A stretch of DNA of 64,000 bases from Albidovulum aestuarii (GTDB lineage Bacteria > Pseudomonadota > Alphaproteobacteria > Rhodobacterales > Rhodobacteraceae). The DNA lies in contig NZ_JASBQQ010000002.1 of the NCBI RefSeq assembly GCF_029961185.1, positions 124,001 to 188,000 on the forward strand, in the 5' to 3' direction. Under the pieces are notes generated by a model. That model saw only the letters and a list, made by a program, of their open reading frames with translations. It was not told where the DNA came from and did no database searches. This document shows, piece by piece, positions 38,101 through 44,895 of the stretch. How positions within the stretch are numbered: the stretch's first letter is position 1; each line of letters begins with the position of its first letter. The position numbers and the translations under genes were made by a program.

Positions 38101-38866
38101 CCATGAGGCCGGACGACTTGCCGCCACCCGAAAGCGGTTCATTGGCCGCGCGCAGCGACGAGAAGTTTGTGCCGGTGCCCGACCCATACTTAAAGAGCCG
38201 CGCCTCACGCACCCAGAGGTCCATGATGCCACCTTCCTGCACCAGATCGTCCGAGATCGACTGGATGAAGCAGGCATGCGGCTGGGGGTGTTCGTAGGCG
38301 GAGTTGGAGCGGGTCAGTTTGCCCGTGGCGTGATCCACATAGTAGTGCCCCTGCCCCGGACCGTCGATGCCGTAGGCCCAGTGGAGACCGGTATTGAACC
38401 ATTGCGGCGAATTCGGTGCGGCCATCTGTTCGGCCAGCATAAAGCGCATCTCATCGTAGTAGGCCTTTGCGTCGGACTCGGTGGTGAAATAGCCACCCTT
38501 CCAGCCCCAATAGGCCCAAGCACCCGCGAGGCGGTCAAAAACCTGCTTGCCCGAAGATTCGCCGGTGAAACGCTCGTCCTCCGGCAGATCTGCCAGCGCC
38601 TTCTCGTCCGGAACCGAGCGCCAGAGGAATTCGGGCACGCCCTTTTCCTTGACCTTCTTCAGCCGCGCCGGAACACCTGCCTTGCGGAAATACTTCTGCG
38701 CCAGAACGTCAGAGGCAACCTGGCTCCAATCCGCCGGCACTTCGACCTTGTCATTCCTGAACACGACCTTGCCGTCGGGATTGCGGATTTCCGACGTCGT
38801 CGTGCGGAATGCAACCTCGGCATAGGCGTCTTTTCCTGCCTTGGTGAATTTACGTTCGATCTTCAT
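35183..38866 (-). CDS. nrdJ: Adenosylcobalamin-dependent ribonucleotide reductase (class II)
   Basis: The 1227-aa enzyme reduces ribonucleotides to deoxyribonucleotides using B12. Marks include [36 protein letters not shown] (active-site Cys), [20 protein letters not shown] and [19 protein letters not shown]. An insert-rich C-terminal part ends in a zinc-ribbon-like tail with CGECG and CMKCNTCG. The ATG at 38866 (MKIERKF) is chosen because AAAGGA is eight bases upstream; the ATG at 38875 abuts that sequence. An NrdR-type box lies 168 bases upstream. Confidence 0.95.
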   Translation of the reverse strand: MKIERKFTKAGKDAYAEVAFRTTTSEIRNPDGKVVFRNDKVEVPADWSQVASDVLAQKYFRKAGVPARLKKVKEKGVPEFLWRSVPDEKALADLPEDERFTGESSGKQVFDRLAGAWAYWGWKGGYFTTESDAKAYYDEMRFMLAEQMAAPNSPQWFNTGLHWAYGIDGPGQGHYYVDHATGKLTRSNSAYEHPQPHACFIQSISDDLVQEGGIMDLWVREARLFKYGSGTGTNFSSLRAANEPLSGGGKSSGLMGFLKIGDRAAGAIKSGGTTRRAAKMVICDMDHPDIEDFINWKVIEEQKVAALVAGSKMHERQLNEIFAAIRQWDGSSEDAVDPAKNEALKAAIKATKKLAIPETYVKRVLDYAKQGYGSIEFPTYDTDWDSEAYATVSGQNSNNSVRVTDAFLKAVKDDADWELIRRTDGKVAKTVKARELWEQVGHAAWACADPGIQFHDTVNSWHTCPEDGAIRGSNPCSEYMFLDDTACNLASMNLLTFYKDAKFDAEAYVHATRLWTVTLEISVLMAQFPSKEIAQRSYDYRTLGLGYANIGGLLMNMGYGYDSDEGRALCGALTAVMTGIAYATSAEMAGELGAFPGYARNADHMLRVIRNHRNAAYGKTDGYEDLAVKPVALDHANCPDQSLVSLAKTAWDEALELGQKHGYRNAQSTVIAPTGTIGLVMDCDTTGIEPDFALVKFKKLAGGGYFKIINRSVPAALETLGYGSAEIEEIIAYAVGHASLGNCPGINHTSLIGHGFGQAELDKIEAALPSAFDIRFVFNQWTLGEKFCTETLGIPAEKLNDPTFDLLRHLGFTRRQVEEANDHVCGTMTLEGAPHLDPKHYSVFDCANPCGKKGKRFLGVDSHIHMMAAAQSFISGAISKTINMPNNATIEDTLAAYELSWSLGIKANALYRDGSKLSQPLAASLVEDDEEAEEILATGSAQEKAAVLAEKIVEKIIVKEVVKSHREKLPERRKGYTQKAIVGGHKVYLRTGEYKDGALGEIFIDMHKEGAGFRAMMNNFAIAVSVGLQYGVPLEEFVDAFTFTKFEPAGMVQGNDSIKQATSILDYIFRELAISYLDRTDLAHVKPEGAAFDDLGGGADEGKSNVSEMSESAASKSLEVLKQVASTGYMRKRLPQELIVLQGGVGAMALSGDPVAALNTLVPVTGQAIAATATTAIASGTVTMDARTKAKMQGYEGDPCGECGNYTLVRNGTCMKCNTCGGTSGCS

Positions 38867-39033
38867 CTGCCCCATCCTTTGTTCGACACGCGGCGCGCCC
38901 TTGAAGGCGTCTTACCGCTATTCCCGCCAAGCGGAGCTCAAAGGACAGCATATGCGTCGCGGCAGATGCGCCTGCCGCGCCGAACAGCCGCTTTTGCGCG
39001 GCCAGCTTTGGTATTGTGTCCCCGTCGTTCCGG

Positions 39034-39080
39034 CCACTAAATGTTGTGGCTTCTCCGTCAGCCCCCACAAACTGACGTAT
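39034..39080 (-). promoter_or_regulatory. NrdR-box pair upstream of nrdJ
   Basis: CCACTAAATGTTGTGG (39034-39049) matches the NrdR consensus ACACWATATATWGTGT at most core positions, including both CAC and GTG ends. A degenerate second box (39065-39080) starts exactly 31 bases away, a spacing typical of NrdR pairs. nrdJ is probably under NrdR repression. Confidence 0.6.
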
Positions 39081-39383
39081 GACCCCCGGCCGGGTCAACA
39101 GCTTTTTCTCTTTTTTGTGACAAGATTTCGGTTGACCCCAATTGGTCATCGGCATGGCTATCAGACGTCACCGATTCACCCACAAACCACACGCCGATCC
39201 GCTCGGCGGAAAATTGCTTGTCTACTGGGCGCTTGGATCACGTCGCTTTGAAAAAGCTTCAATTCATCCACAGGGATTCATCAAGATTAACGGTGCCCAG
39301 ACCGCCATATGGCGGACCCGCGTCGTCTCCGGCCAATGACCGAAACGACACATAGAGAGGGAGCAAAAGCGGGATTTTCGAAG
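39081..39383. other. Gap between nrdJ control region and prophage end
   Basis: It contains a TGACC-N6-GGTCA palindrome at 39133-39148 and a 61-codon open frame (39154-39339, plus). That frame has poor ribosome site and codon use unlike the host, and I do not accept it as a gene. Nothing else is recognisable. Confidence 0.4.
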
Positions 39384-39433
39384 TGGTCGGGGCGAGAAGA
39401 TTCGAACTTCCGACCTACGGTACCCAAAACCGG
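39384..39433 (-). other. Orphan 3' part of tRNA-Pro(TGG): prophage att site
   Basis: The reverse complement runs from the anticodon arm (CCGGTTTTGGGTACCG, loop TTTGGGT with anticodon TGG) through the T-arm (GGAAG-TTCGAAT-CTTCT) to CGCCCCGACCA, with encoded CCA at 39386-39384. No matching 5' half (acceptor CGGGGCG, D-arm) follows at higher coordinates. This is the expected residue of integration into the 3' end of a tRNA gene. The intact tRNA-Pro should stand at the other prophage end. Confidence 0.82.
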
Positions 39434-39543
39434 CCAAAATCGTTGAATTCCAATACCTTTGCGGGAAAACAATGCGAATTTGGCGCTTTTGATATCAATG
39501 GGTTACAAGACGCGTGTAAAACGAATCGGAGCCCTTCAGGACA

Positions 39544-39759
39544 ATGCAGGCAAAGAACTGGCCGCATGACCGCGTGGTCATAAGGTGCGACCAATGCGGC
39601 CGCGAGGGGCGCTATTCCAAGGAACGATTCATCGAGAAGGTTGGGCCGGACACCGCCATGCATGACGCCTTGTCGATCGTTGCCGCTGACTGCCCAAAGG
39701 CGGGGAAACCGTCGAACGTGCTGCATGATCGATGCCAGGCGAGGTACGTTAGGAACTGA
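39544..39759 (+). CDS. Small zinc-ribbon-like phage protein
   Basis: The 71-aa product carries CDQCGREGRYSKERFIEKVG followed by DCP and a late C (HDRCQARY), suggesting a Zn-binding ribbon. I recall similar short proteins in rhodobacteral prophages, but no function. AGGAC precedes the ATG. It is the first gene inside the att site. Confidence 0.6.
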   Translation: MQAKNWPHDRVVIRCDQCGREGRYSKERFIEKVGPDTAMHDALSIVAADCPKAGKPSNVLHDRCQARYVRN

Positions 39760-39909
39760 CCTCTGCGGCCGCAGCCACGCATTTCATTCAGTTTGGGTGA
39801 CGGTTTTTGAGACCGTCGAACAAACACCAAAATTCTAGTCTATCTAATTGATTTAATTGACTATTATTAACGCGCTCAAATAGCAGTTAACAGTCCGGTT
39901 AACAGTCTC

Positions 39910-40074
39910 CTACATAGACACGCCCATCGCGCGAGCTACCGCAATCGCCACAACTGTGCCCAATGCGACCTTGGTTATAAACCCGATCGTTGACCCGATT
40001 GCGGCCCCAGCCTTCAATTTCACGGACTCCGTTGCAAGACCACGTGACGGTGCCGGCGCACTATTCTTGGGCAT
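39910..40074 (-). CDS. 54-aa single-helix membrane peptide
   Basis: The ORF MPKNSAPAPSRGLATESVKL ends with a hydrophobic stretch (STIGFITKVALGTVVAIAVA) and stops at TAG. AAAAGGAGGCGTCAG before the ATG is one of the best ribosome sites in this region. It follows the 92-aa gene by 21 bases in the same orientation. Function unknown. Confidence 0.6.
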   Translation of the reverse strand: MPKNSAPAPSRGLATESVKLKAGAAIGSTIGFITKVALGTVVAIAVARAMGVSM

Positions 40075-40095
40075 CTGACGCCTCCTTTTCTGAAC

Positions 40096-40374
40096 TCAGT
40101 GGACCGCACGCCTGGTCTCTCGCATTTGGCCGAGAATGTACTCCGCCAAGCCGACCCTTCCGGAGCTGCGAATGACAGACCACGGCAGATCAAGGCGGAC
40201 GATCTTGTCATCCATCACGATCCCCACGCTCACACTTTCCTTGCCGCGGGCCTCTTCGAGTTTCGCCGCGAATTGCACATCGATCGCCTCACCCCGCTCG
40301 GCCGCGCAGATGGTCGCGGCAATCTCGTCGGCCTGCGCCTTCAAGACGCGTAGCGGGGAATGCTTCGTAGTCAT
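40096..40374 (-). CDS. Hypothetical phage protein (92 aa)
   Basis: A soluble mixed alpha/beta protein (VLKAQADEIAATICAAERGE, VSVGIVMDDKIVRLDLPWSV). It is not recognised. Its ATG overlaps the stop of the upstream 108-aa gene (ATGA, 40371-40374), so the two are coupled. Confidence 0.6.
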   Translation of the reverse strand: MTTKHSPLRVLKAQADEIAATICAAERGEAIDVQFAAKLEEARGKESVSVGIVMDDKIVRLDLPWSVIRSSGRVGLAEYILGQMRETRRAVH

Positions 40375-40697
40375 GTGCCGACCTTTTCATTGGTGCCGTC
40401 CCAAACGAACTCCCCATCCTCACCGACAGGAAAGTGGGAACGGCAAGCACAACAGAACGTGCCGCTGTAGAAGAACGGATCGCGGGCGTAGGTTTCGGCA
40501 ATAGCTTGTCCCATGGTCGTGACAGTCCCGCATTTCTTGTGGACATAGCTTCGACGGACGGGGCGAACAAAGCCCTTTGCACGCTCTTCGTCCGACAACA
40601 CGACATAGGCCTTCTGCTGGCCATCTTCGCGCAGTTCGCGATGATCAGCCGTGACTGGCGAACCATCAGCAAGAGTTGTCTTGGGCTGCTCGCTCAT
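40371..40697 (-). CDS. Zinc-ribbon-like phage protein (108 aa)
   Basis: The product has KKCGTVTTMGQAIAETYARD and later GTFCCACRSHFPVGEDGEFV, giving Cys pairs that probably bind zinc, and ends WDGTNEKVGT. Similar proteins occur in many alphaproteobacterial prophages from memory; the role is unknown. It begins ten bases after the GIY-YIG gene stop. Confidence 0.65.
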   Translation of the reverse strand: MSEQPKTTLADGSPVTADHRELREDGQQKAYVVLSDEERAKGFVRPVRRSYVHKKCGTVTTMGQAIAETYARDPFFYSGTFCCACRSHFPVGEDGEFVWDGTNEKVGT

Positions 40698-40706
40698 GCT
40701 TCCTCC

Positions 40707-41249
40707 TTAGTTGGACTCTTGCGCGGTCGCCTGATCCGGGACCCCGCGAATTCTGATCTTCCGACTGCGTAGAACCTCGACCGCACCGCCCAAGTCACGG
40801 GTGCCCGCGATAAAGATCGTTGACCCTACATGCTGCGCCACCCGAACGGCAGCCCGCACGTCGTCGATGATCATTGAACCAGGCACGCCAGCTTCGATCA
40901 TACGCGACACCAGAAACTGCCTGCGCTTGGGATTATCTGCCACAACGCAGCCAAAACATCCTGCACCAATCGCTTCAGGTGGCAGAGGATGGGTGGAGCG
41001 CCGCCTGCGCCGCAATTTTGGAATGTAGCGATTGAAGAGAGGCGACTCGGTGCGAATGGCGCGAGCTTCAGCCTTCGCAGCTTCCTCGAAGGACTCGTAA
41101 TGCACCATGTCCACGCGCACCGCATCATATATCCAAGGTGAGCGGGCAAAGTGTCTATCAAGTCGCGCCATCGGGTTTCTGGTCATGCCGACATAGAGCA
41201 AGACACCGTCGGCATCGATGTGGCGATAGACTGTGTACCTGGTCGTCAT
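40707..41249 (-). CDS. GIY-YIG nuclease-fold protein with extra C-terminal domain
   Basis: Residues 1-75 resemble a GIY-YIG domain: TVYRHIDADGVLLYVGMTRN (both tyrosines, then Arg), LDRHFARSPW, and AKAEARAIRTESPLFN with the catalytic-type Glu. A basic linker (KLRRRRRSTH) leads to an unrecognised alpha/beta domain (~100-170; CVVADNPKRRQFLVSRMIEA, STIFIAGTRDLGGAVEVLRS). The start overlaps the stop of the serine recombinase by one base (TGATG, minus strand), so the two proteins are made together. A nuclease role for the pair is inference. Confidence 0.65.
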   Translation of the reverse strand: MTTRYTVYRHIDADGVLLYVGMTRNPMARLDRHFARSPWIYDAVRVDMVHYESFEEAAKAEARAIRTESPLFNRYIPKLRRRRRSTHPLPPEAIGAGCFGCVVADNPKRRQFLVSRMIEAGVPGSMIIDDVRAAVRVAQHVGSTIFIAGTRDLGGAVEVLRSRKIRIRGVPDQATAQESN

Positions 41250-41893
41250 CAGCGATCGTCCGTGGCTTCATCGGGGTCAACAAGGGCGCGGTACTCCTTC
41301 ACCCACGCATAGAGCGCCGATCGGCTAACCTTGGGGCCTTCGAGCGCCTGCAAAGCGGGCAGGACATCTTTCAGAATGTGCGCCCCCTCATCGAGCATCT
41401 TTCCGGCAAGATCAGTCCGTTCCGGTGTCATCGCGACCGGCCGACCATGCGCCTTGCCTTCGCGTCGGGCTTGCTCAAGACCAGCCATTGTGCGCTCACG
41501 GATCAGCTCGCGCTCATACTCCGCCAAGGCACCCATGATATGAACGATCATGCGCCCCATCGGAGTGCCGAGATCCAGCCCCTCAGTCAGGCTTACAAGC
41601 CGAACACCCCTTTCAGCAAGCATCTGGACAGTCTGAATGATGCCCAAGAGGCTGCGGCCAAGACGATCGAGCTTCCAAACAACAAGCTCGGTTCCTTCGT
41701 GCTGGGCAACCTTCAGCGCCCTAGTCAGGCCGGGCCGATCGCGCTTTGCGCCGCTCATCTTGTCGGTGAAGATGAACTCATCCGAAACGCCGTATCGCTT
41801 CAATGCTTCGATCTGCATTTCCAGATTCTGATCGGCCGTAGAGACTCGGGCGTATCCGATTTTTCCGGGTGTCTTTTCGGAATTATCGGCCAC
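41249..41893 (-). CDS. Small serine recombinase (resolvase/invertase family)
   Basis: The 214-aa protein has the catalytic domain KIGYARVSTADQNLEMQIEA (nucleophile Ser in YARVST) and DKMSGAKRDRPGLTRALKVA. LDRLGRSLLGIIQTVQML and the E-helix GRMIVHIMGALAEYERELIR follow, and a C-terminal region RSALYAWVKEYRAL replaces a clear Hin-type helix-turn-helix. The start is GTG. It is too short for a large serine integrase. It may resolve or invert a site nearby; candidate repeats lie just upstream. Confidence 0.88.
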   Translation of the reverse strand: MADNSEKTPGKIGYARVSTADQNLEMQIEALKRYGVSDEFIFTDKMSGAKRDRPGLTRALKVAQHEGTELVVWKLDRLGRSLLGIIQTVQMLAERGVRLVSLTEGLDLGTPMGRMIVHIMGALAEYERELIRERTMAGLEQARREGKAHGRPVAMTPERTDLAGKMLDEGAHILKDVLPALQALEGPKVSRSALYAWVKEYRALVDPDEATDDR

Positions 41894-41931
41894 TTTTTAT
41901 ACGTCCCTACGATTCCGCCCCCTAAGTTCTC

Positions 41932-42005
41932 GGAACACTTTCAGGAATATTTCATCTAGACAACCCTAGTATGTCAACCTAATCTTTCTGGAACACTTAT
42001 TGGAA
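41932..42005. repeat. Direct repeats GGAACACTT-N3-GGAA upstream of recombinase
   Basis: GGAACACTTTCAGGAA (41932-41947) and GGAACACTTATTGGAA (41990-42005) are 58 bases apart in the divergent region between the recombinase and the 73-aa gene. They may be recombinase subsites or operators. CTAGACAACCCTAG lies between them. Confidence 0.5.
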
Positions 42006-42028
42006 ATCCAGAAAACCCGGGAGCCAAC

Positions 42029-42250
42029 ATGGAAGACGATGAAGTTCTCAAACTGAAGCATCAGATCACCATGATGCAGGAACAGACGGCGGAGTTCGCT
42101 GACGAGTTTTCGACGCTATCTGACGATCAGCTGAAGGAGCTAGCGGCCACACTACACGACACGGCCGATGATGCTTCATGGAAGGCCAACGCCGCCGAAA
42201 CGGAAATCCGCTTTCGCTCGATTAAGCAGCTATTCAGAACGTCAAGCTGA
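42029..42250 (+). CDS. Acidic coiled-coil phage protein (73 aa)
   Basis: The product is highly helical and acidic (EDDEVLKLKHQITMMQEQTA, FSTLSDDQLKELAATLHDTA). GGGAG precedes the ATG. It is the first of four short plus-strand genes divergent from the recombinase. Not recognised. Confidence 0.55.
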   Translation: MEDDEVLKLKHQITMMQEQTAEFADEFSTLSDDQLKELAATLHDTADDASWKANAAETEIRFRSIKQLFRTSS

Positions 42251-42263
42251 CCGGAGGATCCTT

Positions 42264-42449
42264 TTGCGAGGCACCGTCTTTCACGGAGAACCAGCAGCCC
42301 GGCACGTCCGCCGGTCACATGTTAAAGGTTGCTCGGGGGCATATGCGAACCGGGCAGAACGAGCGGACGGGGGAAAGATCGGGCTACGTCGAACGACGTC
42401 GGGCGGTGTCTCGCCAAGCGATCCAATAGACCGGAGGCCCCCATGGTAG
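42264..42449 (+). CDS. Basic 61-aa protein with TTG start
   Basis: The frame begins TTG six bases after GACCGGAGG, the same ribosome-site sequence used by the next two genes. It encodes an Arg/Gly-rich protein (MRGTVFHGEPAARHVRRSHV) ending RRPPW. Its stop overlaps the next gene's start by seven bases. The ribosome site and overlap support it; the amino-acid content is otherwise unremarkable. Confidence 0.45.
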   Translation: MRGTVFHGEPAARHVRRSHVKGCSGAYANRAERADGGKIGLRRTTSGGVSPSDPIDRRPPW

Positions 42450-42709
42450 CACCGATTCAAGAACGTTATCGACAGGCTATGAACAAGCTCGCCCGCGCGA
42501 TCGACGAAGGTCTGAATGGAAAACGACGGCCGGGGCGAAAGCCGACGGTGGGCTTTGTTCTGCTGACGGCGGAGTTTGGCAAGATCGAAGGCGGCAGGGT
42601 GAACTACATCAGCAACGGCGAACGCGAAGACATGATCGCTATGCTGCGGGAATATCTTGCCAGGCTCGAAGGCCGTTACTCAGAACCACCGACGACGAAA
42701 CCACAGTAA
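42443..42709 (+). CDS. Hypothetical phage protein (88 aa)
   Basis: MVAPIQERYRQAMNKLARAI opens a helical, basic protein with the linker NGKRRPGRKPT and a mixed C-terminal half (VGFVLLTAEFGKIEGGRVNY). GACCGGAGG precedes the ATG. Not recognised. Confidence 0.55.
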   Translation: MVAPIQERYRQAMNKLARAIDEGLNGKRRPGRKPTVGFVLLTAEFGKIEGGRVNYISNGEREDMIAMLREYLARLEGRYSEPPTTKPQ

Positions 42710-42726
42710 ACTGACCGGAGGCCAAA

Positions 42727-42924
42727 GTGACCTGGTTTGTCGAGAAGCGCATCGAGTGGATAGGAGAGATGATCCGCGTCTATGGGTTCATCAACCGTGA
42801 ACACATCGAAAGGATGTTCGACGTTTCGACGCCACAGGCATCCCTTGACCTGCGCGAATTCCAACGGCGTTTCCCGGATGCGGTCACCTATGACCGCTCA
42901 GCCAAACGCTACGTGTCCAACTAA
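42727..42924 (+). CDS. Small winged-helix-like DNA-binding protein (65 aa)
   Basis: The GTG-started product reads RIEWIGEMIRVYGFINREHI, then MFDVSTPQASLDLREFQRRF and YDRSAKRYVSN. This resembles the N-terminal helix-turn-helix of WYL/DeoR-like regulators cut down to the DNA-binding part. GACCGGAGG precedes the start. It may regulate the prophage accessory region. Confidence 0.6.
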   Translation: MTWFVEKRIEWIGEMIRVYGFINREHIERMFDVSTPQASLDLREFQRRFPDAVTYDRSAKRYVSN

Positions 42925-42930
42925 CCCCGG

Positions 42931-43002
42931 TCAGACCGCCAAGACCGTGGTGCATAGCAAGATCAGCGCCAAACCGAACGCGAGGCGGATCAAGACCGGC
43001 AC
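42931..43002 (-). CDS. Possible 23-aa hydrophobic peptide after the spanins
   Basis: GTG 43002 opens a frame encoding a near-pure membrane helix (PVLIRLAFGLALILLCTTVL). It overlaps the end of the Rz1-like ORF and stops seven bases from the convergent gene, which fits the compact gene spacing. It has no clear ribosome site, so this is tentative. Confidence 0.3.
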   Translation of the reverse strand: MPVLIRLAFGLALILLCTTVLAV

Positions 43003-43205
43003 CCGGCGTTGTAGCCAATTACCACGTCCGTCCCCGGTTCACCCACGGCGTCATGCGTCTCAGGATGAGCCAGCAAACCGGCCTCAAGCGCGATGACCGA
43101 CCCCCGCAGCCCCGCACAAAGGCCACTATCGCTTATCCCGGTCCCTACGCAGGCGGTCATGCCAAGCACCGCGATCCTTGCGGGATGCTTCAACAGCGTC
43201 GTCAA
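42990..43205 (-). CDS. Rz1-like outer spanin (nested lipoprotein)
   Basis: The ORF overlaps the end of the Rz-like gene in another frame. From TTG 43205 it reads TTLLKHPARIAVLGMTACVG, a short hydrophobic leader ending in a lipobox-like MTAC. The small mature part ends NAGCRS. Nested, out-of-frame lipoproteins are the hallmark of Rz1. The exact start (43205 or 43193) is uncertain. Confidence 0.55.
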   Translation of the reverse strand: MTTLLKHPARIAVLGMTACVGTGISDSGLCAGLRGSVIALEAGLLAHPETHDAVGEPGTDVVIGYNAGCRS

Positions 43206-43380
43206 TGCGCTTCCGCGTGTCGATGTGTTCATTGGCGTCCTCCAATTCGTCCTTGAGGCGTTGGTTTTTCTTGACCATCCCGATACCCGCAAGAAGCACG
43301 ATGGCCATTGCCCCGGCCCATCCGGCAAACCGCTTGACGGGCGAGGGGATGAAGCGACCGAGCGCGAGAAGCCACATCAT
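43126..43380 (-). CDS. Rz-like inner spanin
   Basis: The 84-aa product MMWLLALGRFIPSPVKRFAG has one N-terminal membrane helix (GAMAIVLLAGIGMV) and a long charged coiled coil (KNQRLKDELEDANEHIDTRK), the layout of an inner spanin. Its start overlaps the stop of the holin-like gene (ATGATG, 43377-43380). It would link to the nested outer spanin to fuse the membranes at lysis. Confidence 0.65.
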   Translation of the reverse strand: MMWLLALGRFIPSPVKRFAGWAGAMAIVLLAGIGMVKKNQRLKDELEDANEHIDTRKRIDDAVEASRKDRGAWHDRLRRDRDKR

Positions 43381-43604
43381 GTCCGCTTCCCCCATCCGCG
43401 CCAGACCGCCAGCAGCGCCAGACCGTTGCCGATCCACGACACGGCCTGCGTGATGACCTGCGTTACGTTAAACGGGTGAATGTCCAGTTCACCGGTCGCA
43501 ATGTCGAATGTGGCAAAGCCTGAGGCGGCAAGCCACAGAGCCACGCCAGAGCCTGCCAGACCGAGGATGTAGACCAGTCCGCGTGTTTTGGTTGCGTTGT
43601 CCAT
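43377..43604 (-). CDS. Holin-like two-helix membrane protein
   Basis: The 75-aa protein has two hydrophobic segments (LVYILGLAGSGVALWLAASG, AVSWIGNGLALLAVWRGW) and a basic end, compatible with a holin. GGAGG lies before the ATG, inside the end of the endolysin gene. It is placed between the endolysin and the spanins. Confidence 0.6.
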   Translation of the reverse strand: MDNATKTRGLVYILGLAGSGVALWLAASGFATFDIATGELDIHPFNVTQVITQAVSWIGNGLALLAVWRGWGKRT

Positions 43605-43605
43605 A

Positions 43606-44403
43606 TCAGCCTCCGAAATAAGCCTTGATGCCTGCGATCAGCGCCACGATGCCCGCCGCCAGTGCCGCGATGAACGACGCGGGAACGTCTGTGCCAGTTG
43701 TGGGCGGCGTCTGGGCGGGTTTGGGCGTGGTGGTGATGGCCGGACGGGTGCAGAGCGCCGCGTGGAGCGCGCCCATGGTCTTGAGGCCAGCAATCCCGTC
43801 CGGTGATAGCTTGGCCGCCTTCTGGAACGCCACCACATCGCTCGGGCCATGGCCCAGAAGCACAAGGGCGCATTTCACGTACCATTTCTTCCGATCGGCA
43901 AAGCCGTTCAGCCCGCCATTGATCCGGCGCGTGATGGTGGAAATGTCGTTCTTGTCGGCGAACTTGTTCAGGCCCCGCGTGTCCCAATACCAGATCGGGC
44001 CGAGGCCTTCCCACGGGTCGGAGTTCATCGCGTCCGGGTCGACCTCGAAATCAGGGCACTTGTGCGACACGTTCTGGCGGCACCAGTCACGGAACGCCGC
44101 CGTGTTCTCCCGCCCGGTGATCTGGATGCCGGTCCTGCCCCGGAACTTGTAGCCGTCCCCGGGCTGCGTGTTGCCGAGATCCTTCCGCCCCTCGTACCGC
44201 TTCTGAGCCGGGGTCGGCCCCCAGACTTCCCGGTCGTACCGAAACCCGCCCGATTCATGGCAGAGTTGGGCGAGATAGTGCGCCAGCCGGTGCGGTTGCC
44301 CAAGTCCAGCCGGGAATGCCTCCAGCCCCGCGACAACGGACTGCATGTTCGCGTTGGGCTCGCGGTTGGTGATCTTTGCAAGGTCTAGGGCGTGAAGGTT
44401 CAT
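43606..44403 (-). CDS. Endolysin, GH19 chitinase/lysozyme-like
   Basis: The 265-aa protein has a GH19-type catalytic domain: HRLAHYLAQLCHESGGFRYD with the likely catalytic Glu, KRYEGRKDLGNTQPGDGYKF, RGRTGIQITGRENTAAFRDW. A peptidoglycan-binding-like motif (VVAFQKAAKLSPDGIAGLKT) follows, then a Pro/Thr linker and a C-terminal hydrophobic helix (SFIAALAAGIVALIAGIKAY). The terminal helix could anchor it in the membrane. The start at 44403 overlaps the stop of the small gene upstream (ATGA). Confidence 0.85.
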   Translation of the reverse strand: MNLHALDLAKITNREPNANMQSVVAGLEAFPAGLGQPHRLAHYLAQLCHESGGFRYDREVWGPTPAQKRYEGRKDLGNTQPGDGYKFRGRTGIQITGRENTAAFRDWCRQNVSHKCPDFEVDPDAMNSDPWEGLGPIWYWDTRGLNKFADKNDISTITRRINGGLNGFADRKKWYVKCALVLLGHGPSDVVAFQKAAKLSPDGIAGLKTMGALHAALCTRPAITTTPKPAQTPPTTGTDVPASFIAALAAGIVALIAGIKAYFGG

Positions 44404-44555
44404 GGCACAGACCTTTCCGTGAAGAAGTGGATCAGATCCCGGCACGCATCCGTCATGAGGCCGACCCCTGGTTCGGCCCAATAAGCAACACAGAGGGCGA
44501 GCAGGATCACATAAAGGCTGCGATGCCGCCGGATGGCGGCTTTGGTGTGGGTCAT
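44400..44555 (-). CDS. 51-aa membrane peptide in the lysis cassette
   Basis: The ORF reads MTHTKAAIRRHRSLYVILLA, then LCVAYWAEPG and ends FFTERSVP. It has one hydrophobic helix after a basic N-terminus. It overlaps both neighbours by four bases (ATGA at 44400-44403 and at 44552-44555), so it is part of a coupled series. A holin, antiholin or release-type role is possible but not shown. Confidence 0.65.
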   Translation of the reverse strand: MTHTKAAIRRHRSLYVILLALCVAYWAEPGVGLMTDACRDLIHFFTERSVP

Positions 44556-44842
44556 TTGCCGCCCCCCAATCGCCGCTTGATAACATCCCGGATCAGTTCG
44601 CGGTCAGCGATCAGAGCCGCGCCAAGGTCCAAAAGCAAATACCCGAATGCAGTCAGGATCATGACGGCCATGGTCTCGCTGCGACCAGTCAAGGCCGCCG
44701 CCTCCGGTGCCAGCGAATAGCCGATGCCGCCGGAGATCGCCGCGATGATCGCTCGCGCAATCGCCGACTTCTCCCGGTGACGCTCTATGACGATAAGAAC
44801 GCCAACGCTTAGGGCGATCCAGAATTCAAGCGGCTTACTCAT
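44552..44842 (-). CDS. Holin-like membrane protein (96 aa)
   Basis: MSKPLEFWIALSVGVLIVIE starts a protein with about three hydrophobic segments (IIAAISGGIGYSLAP, AVMILTAFGYLLLDLGAAL) and a basic tail VIKRRLGGGK. GGGGGAGAC precedes the ATG. It is the first gene of the lysis cassette, after the fibre gene at 44896. Candidate holin. Confidence 0.6.
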   Translation of the reverse strand: MSKPLEFWIALSVGVLIVIERHREKSAIARAIIAAISGGIGYSLAPEAAALTGRSETMAVMILTAFGYLLLDLGAALIADRELIRDVIKRRLGGGK

Positions 44843-44895
44843 GTCTCCCCCTCAGGCATTGTTTTCGTCCGCATCCAGCGTTGCCGTGCGCACCG

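Noticed and set aside
35159-39040. A 1293-codon open frame on the plus strand across the nrdJ region
   Set aside because: It is the antisense shadow of nrdJ, created by high GC at third positions. It has no ribosome site, no family resemblance and low-complexity Arg/His/Gly-rich content.
39270-39285. A TTCATCCACAGG string resembling a DnaA box
   Set aside because: It is a single imperfect copy with no AT-rich unwinding region or other boxes, so there is no origin evidence.
39154-39339. A 61-codon frame (MAIRRHRFTHKPHAD...) left of the att site
   Set aside because: It has no good ribosome site, a mixed codon pattern unlike the host, and no recognisable motif. It may be a remnant but cannot be supported.
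38880-39380. A cobalamin riboswitch upstream of the B12-dependent nrdJ
   Set aside because: I looked for the B12-box (AGTCAGGAGACC-like) and GCCACTG core and found neither. The only GCCACT string belongs to the NrdR-type palindrome.
39799-39817. GACGGT-N7-ACCGTC hairpin as terminator of the 71-aa gene
   Set aside because: The stem is only six base pairs and there is no T run on either side, so it is too weak to call.
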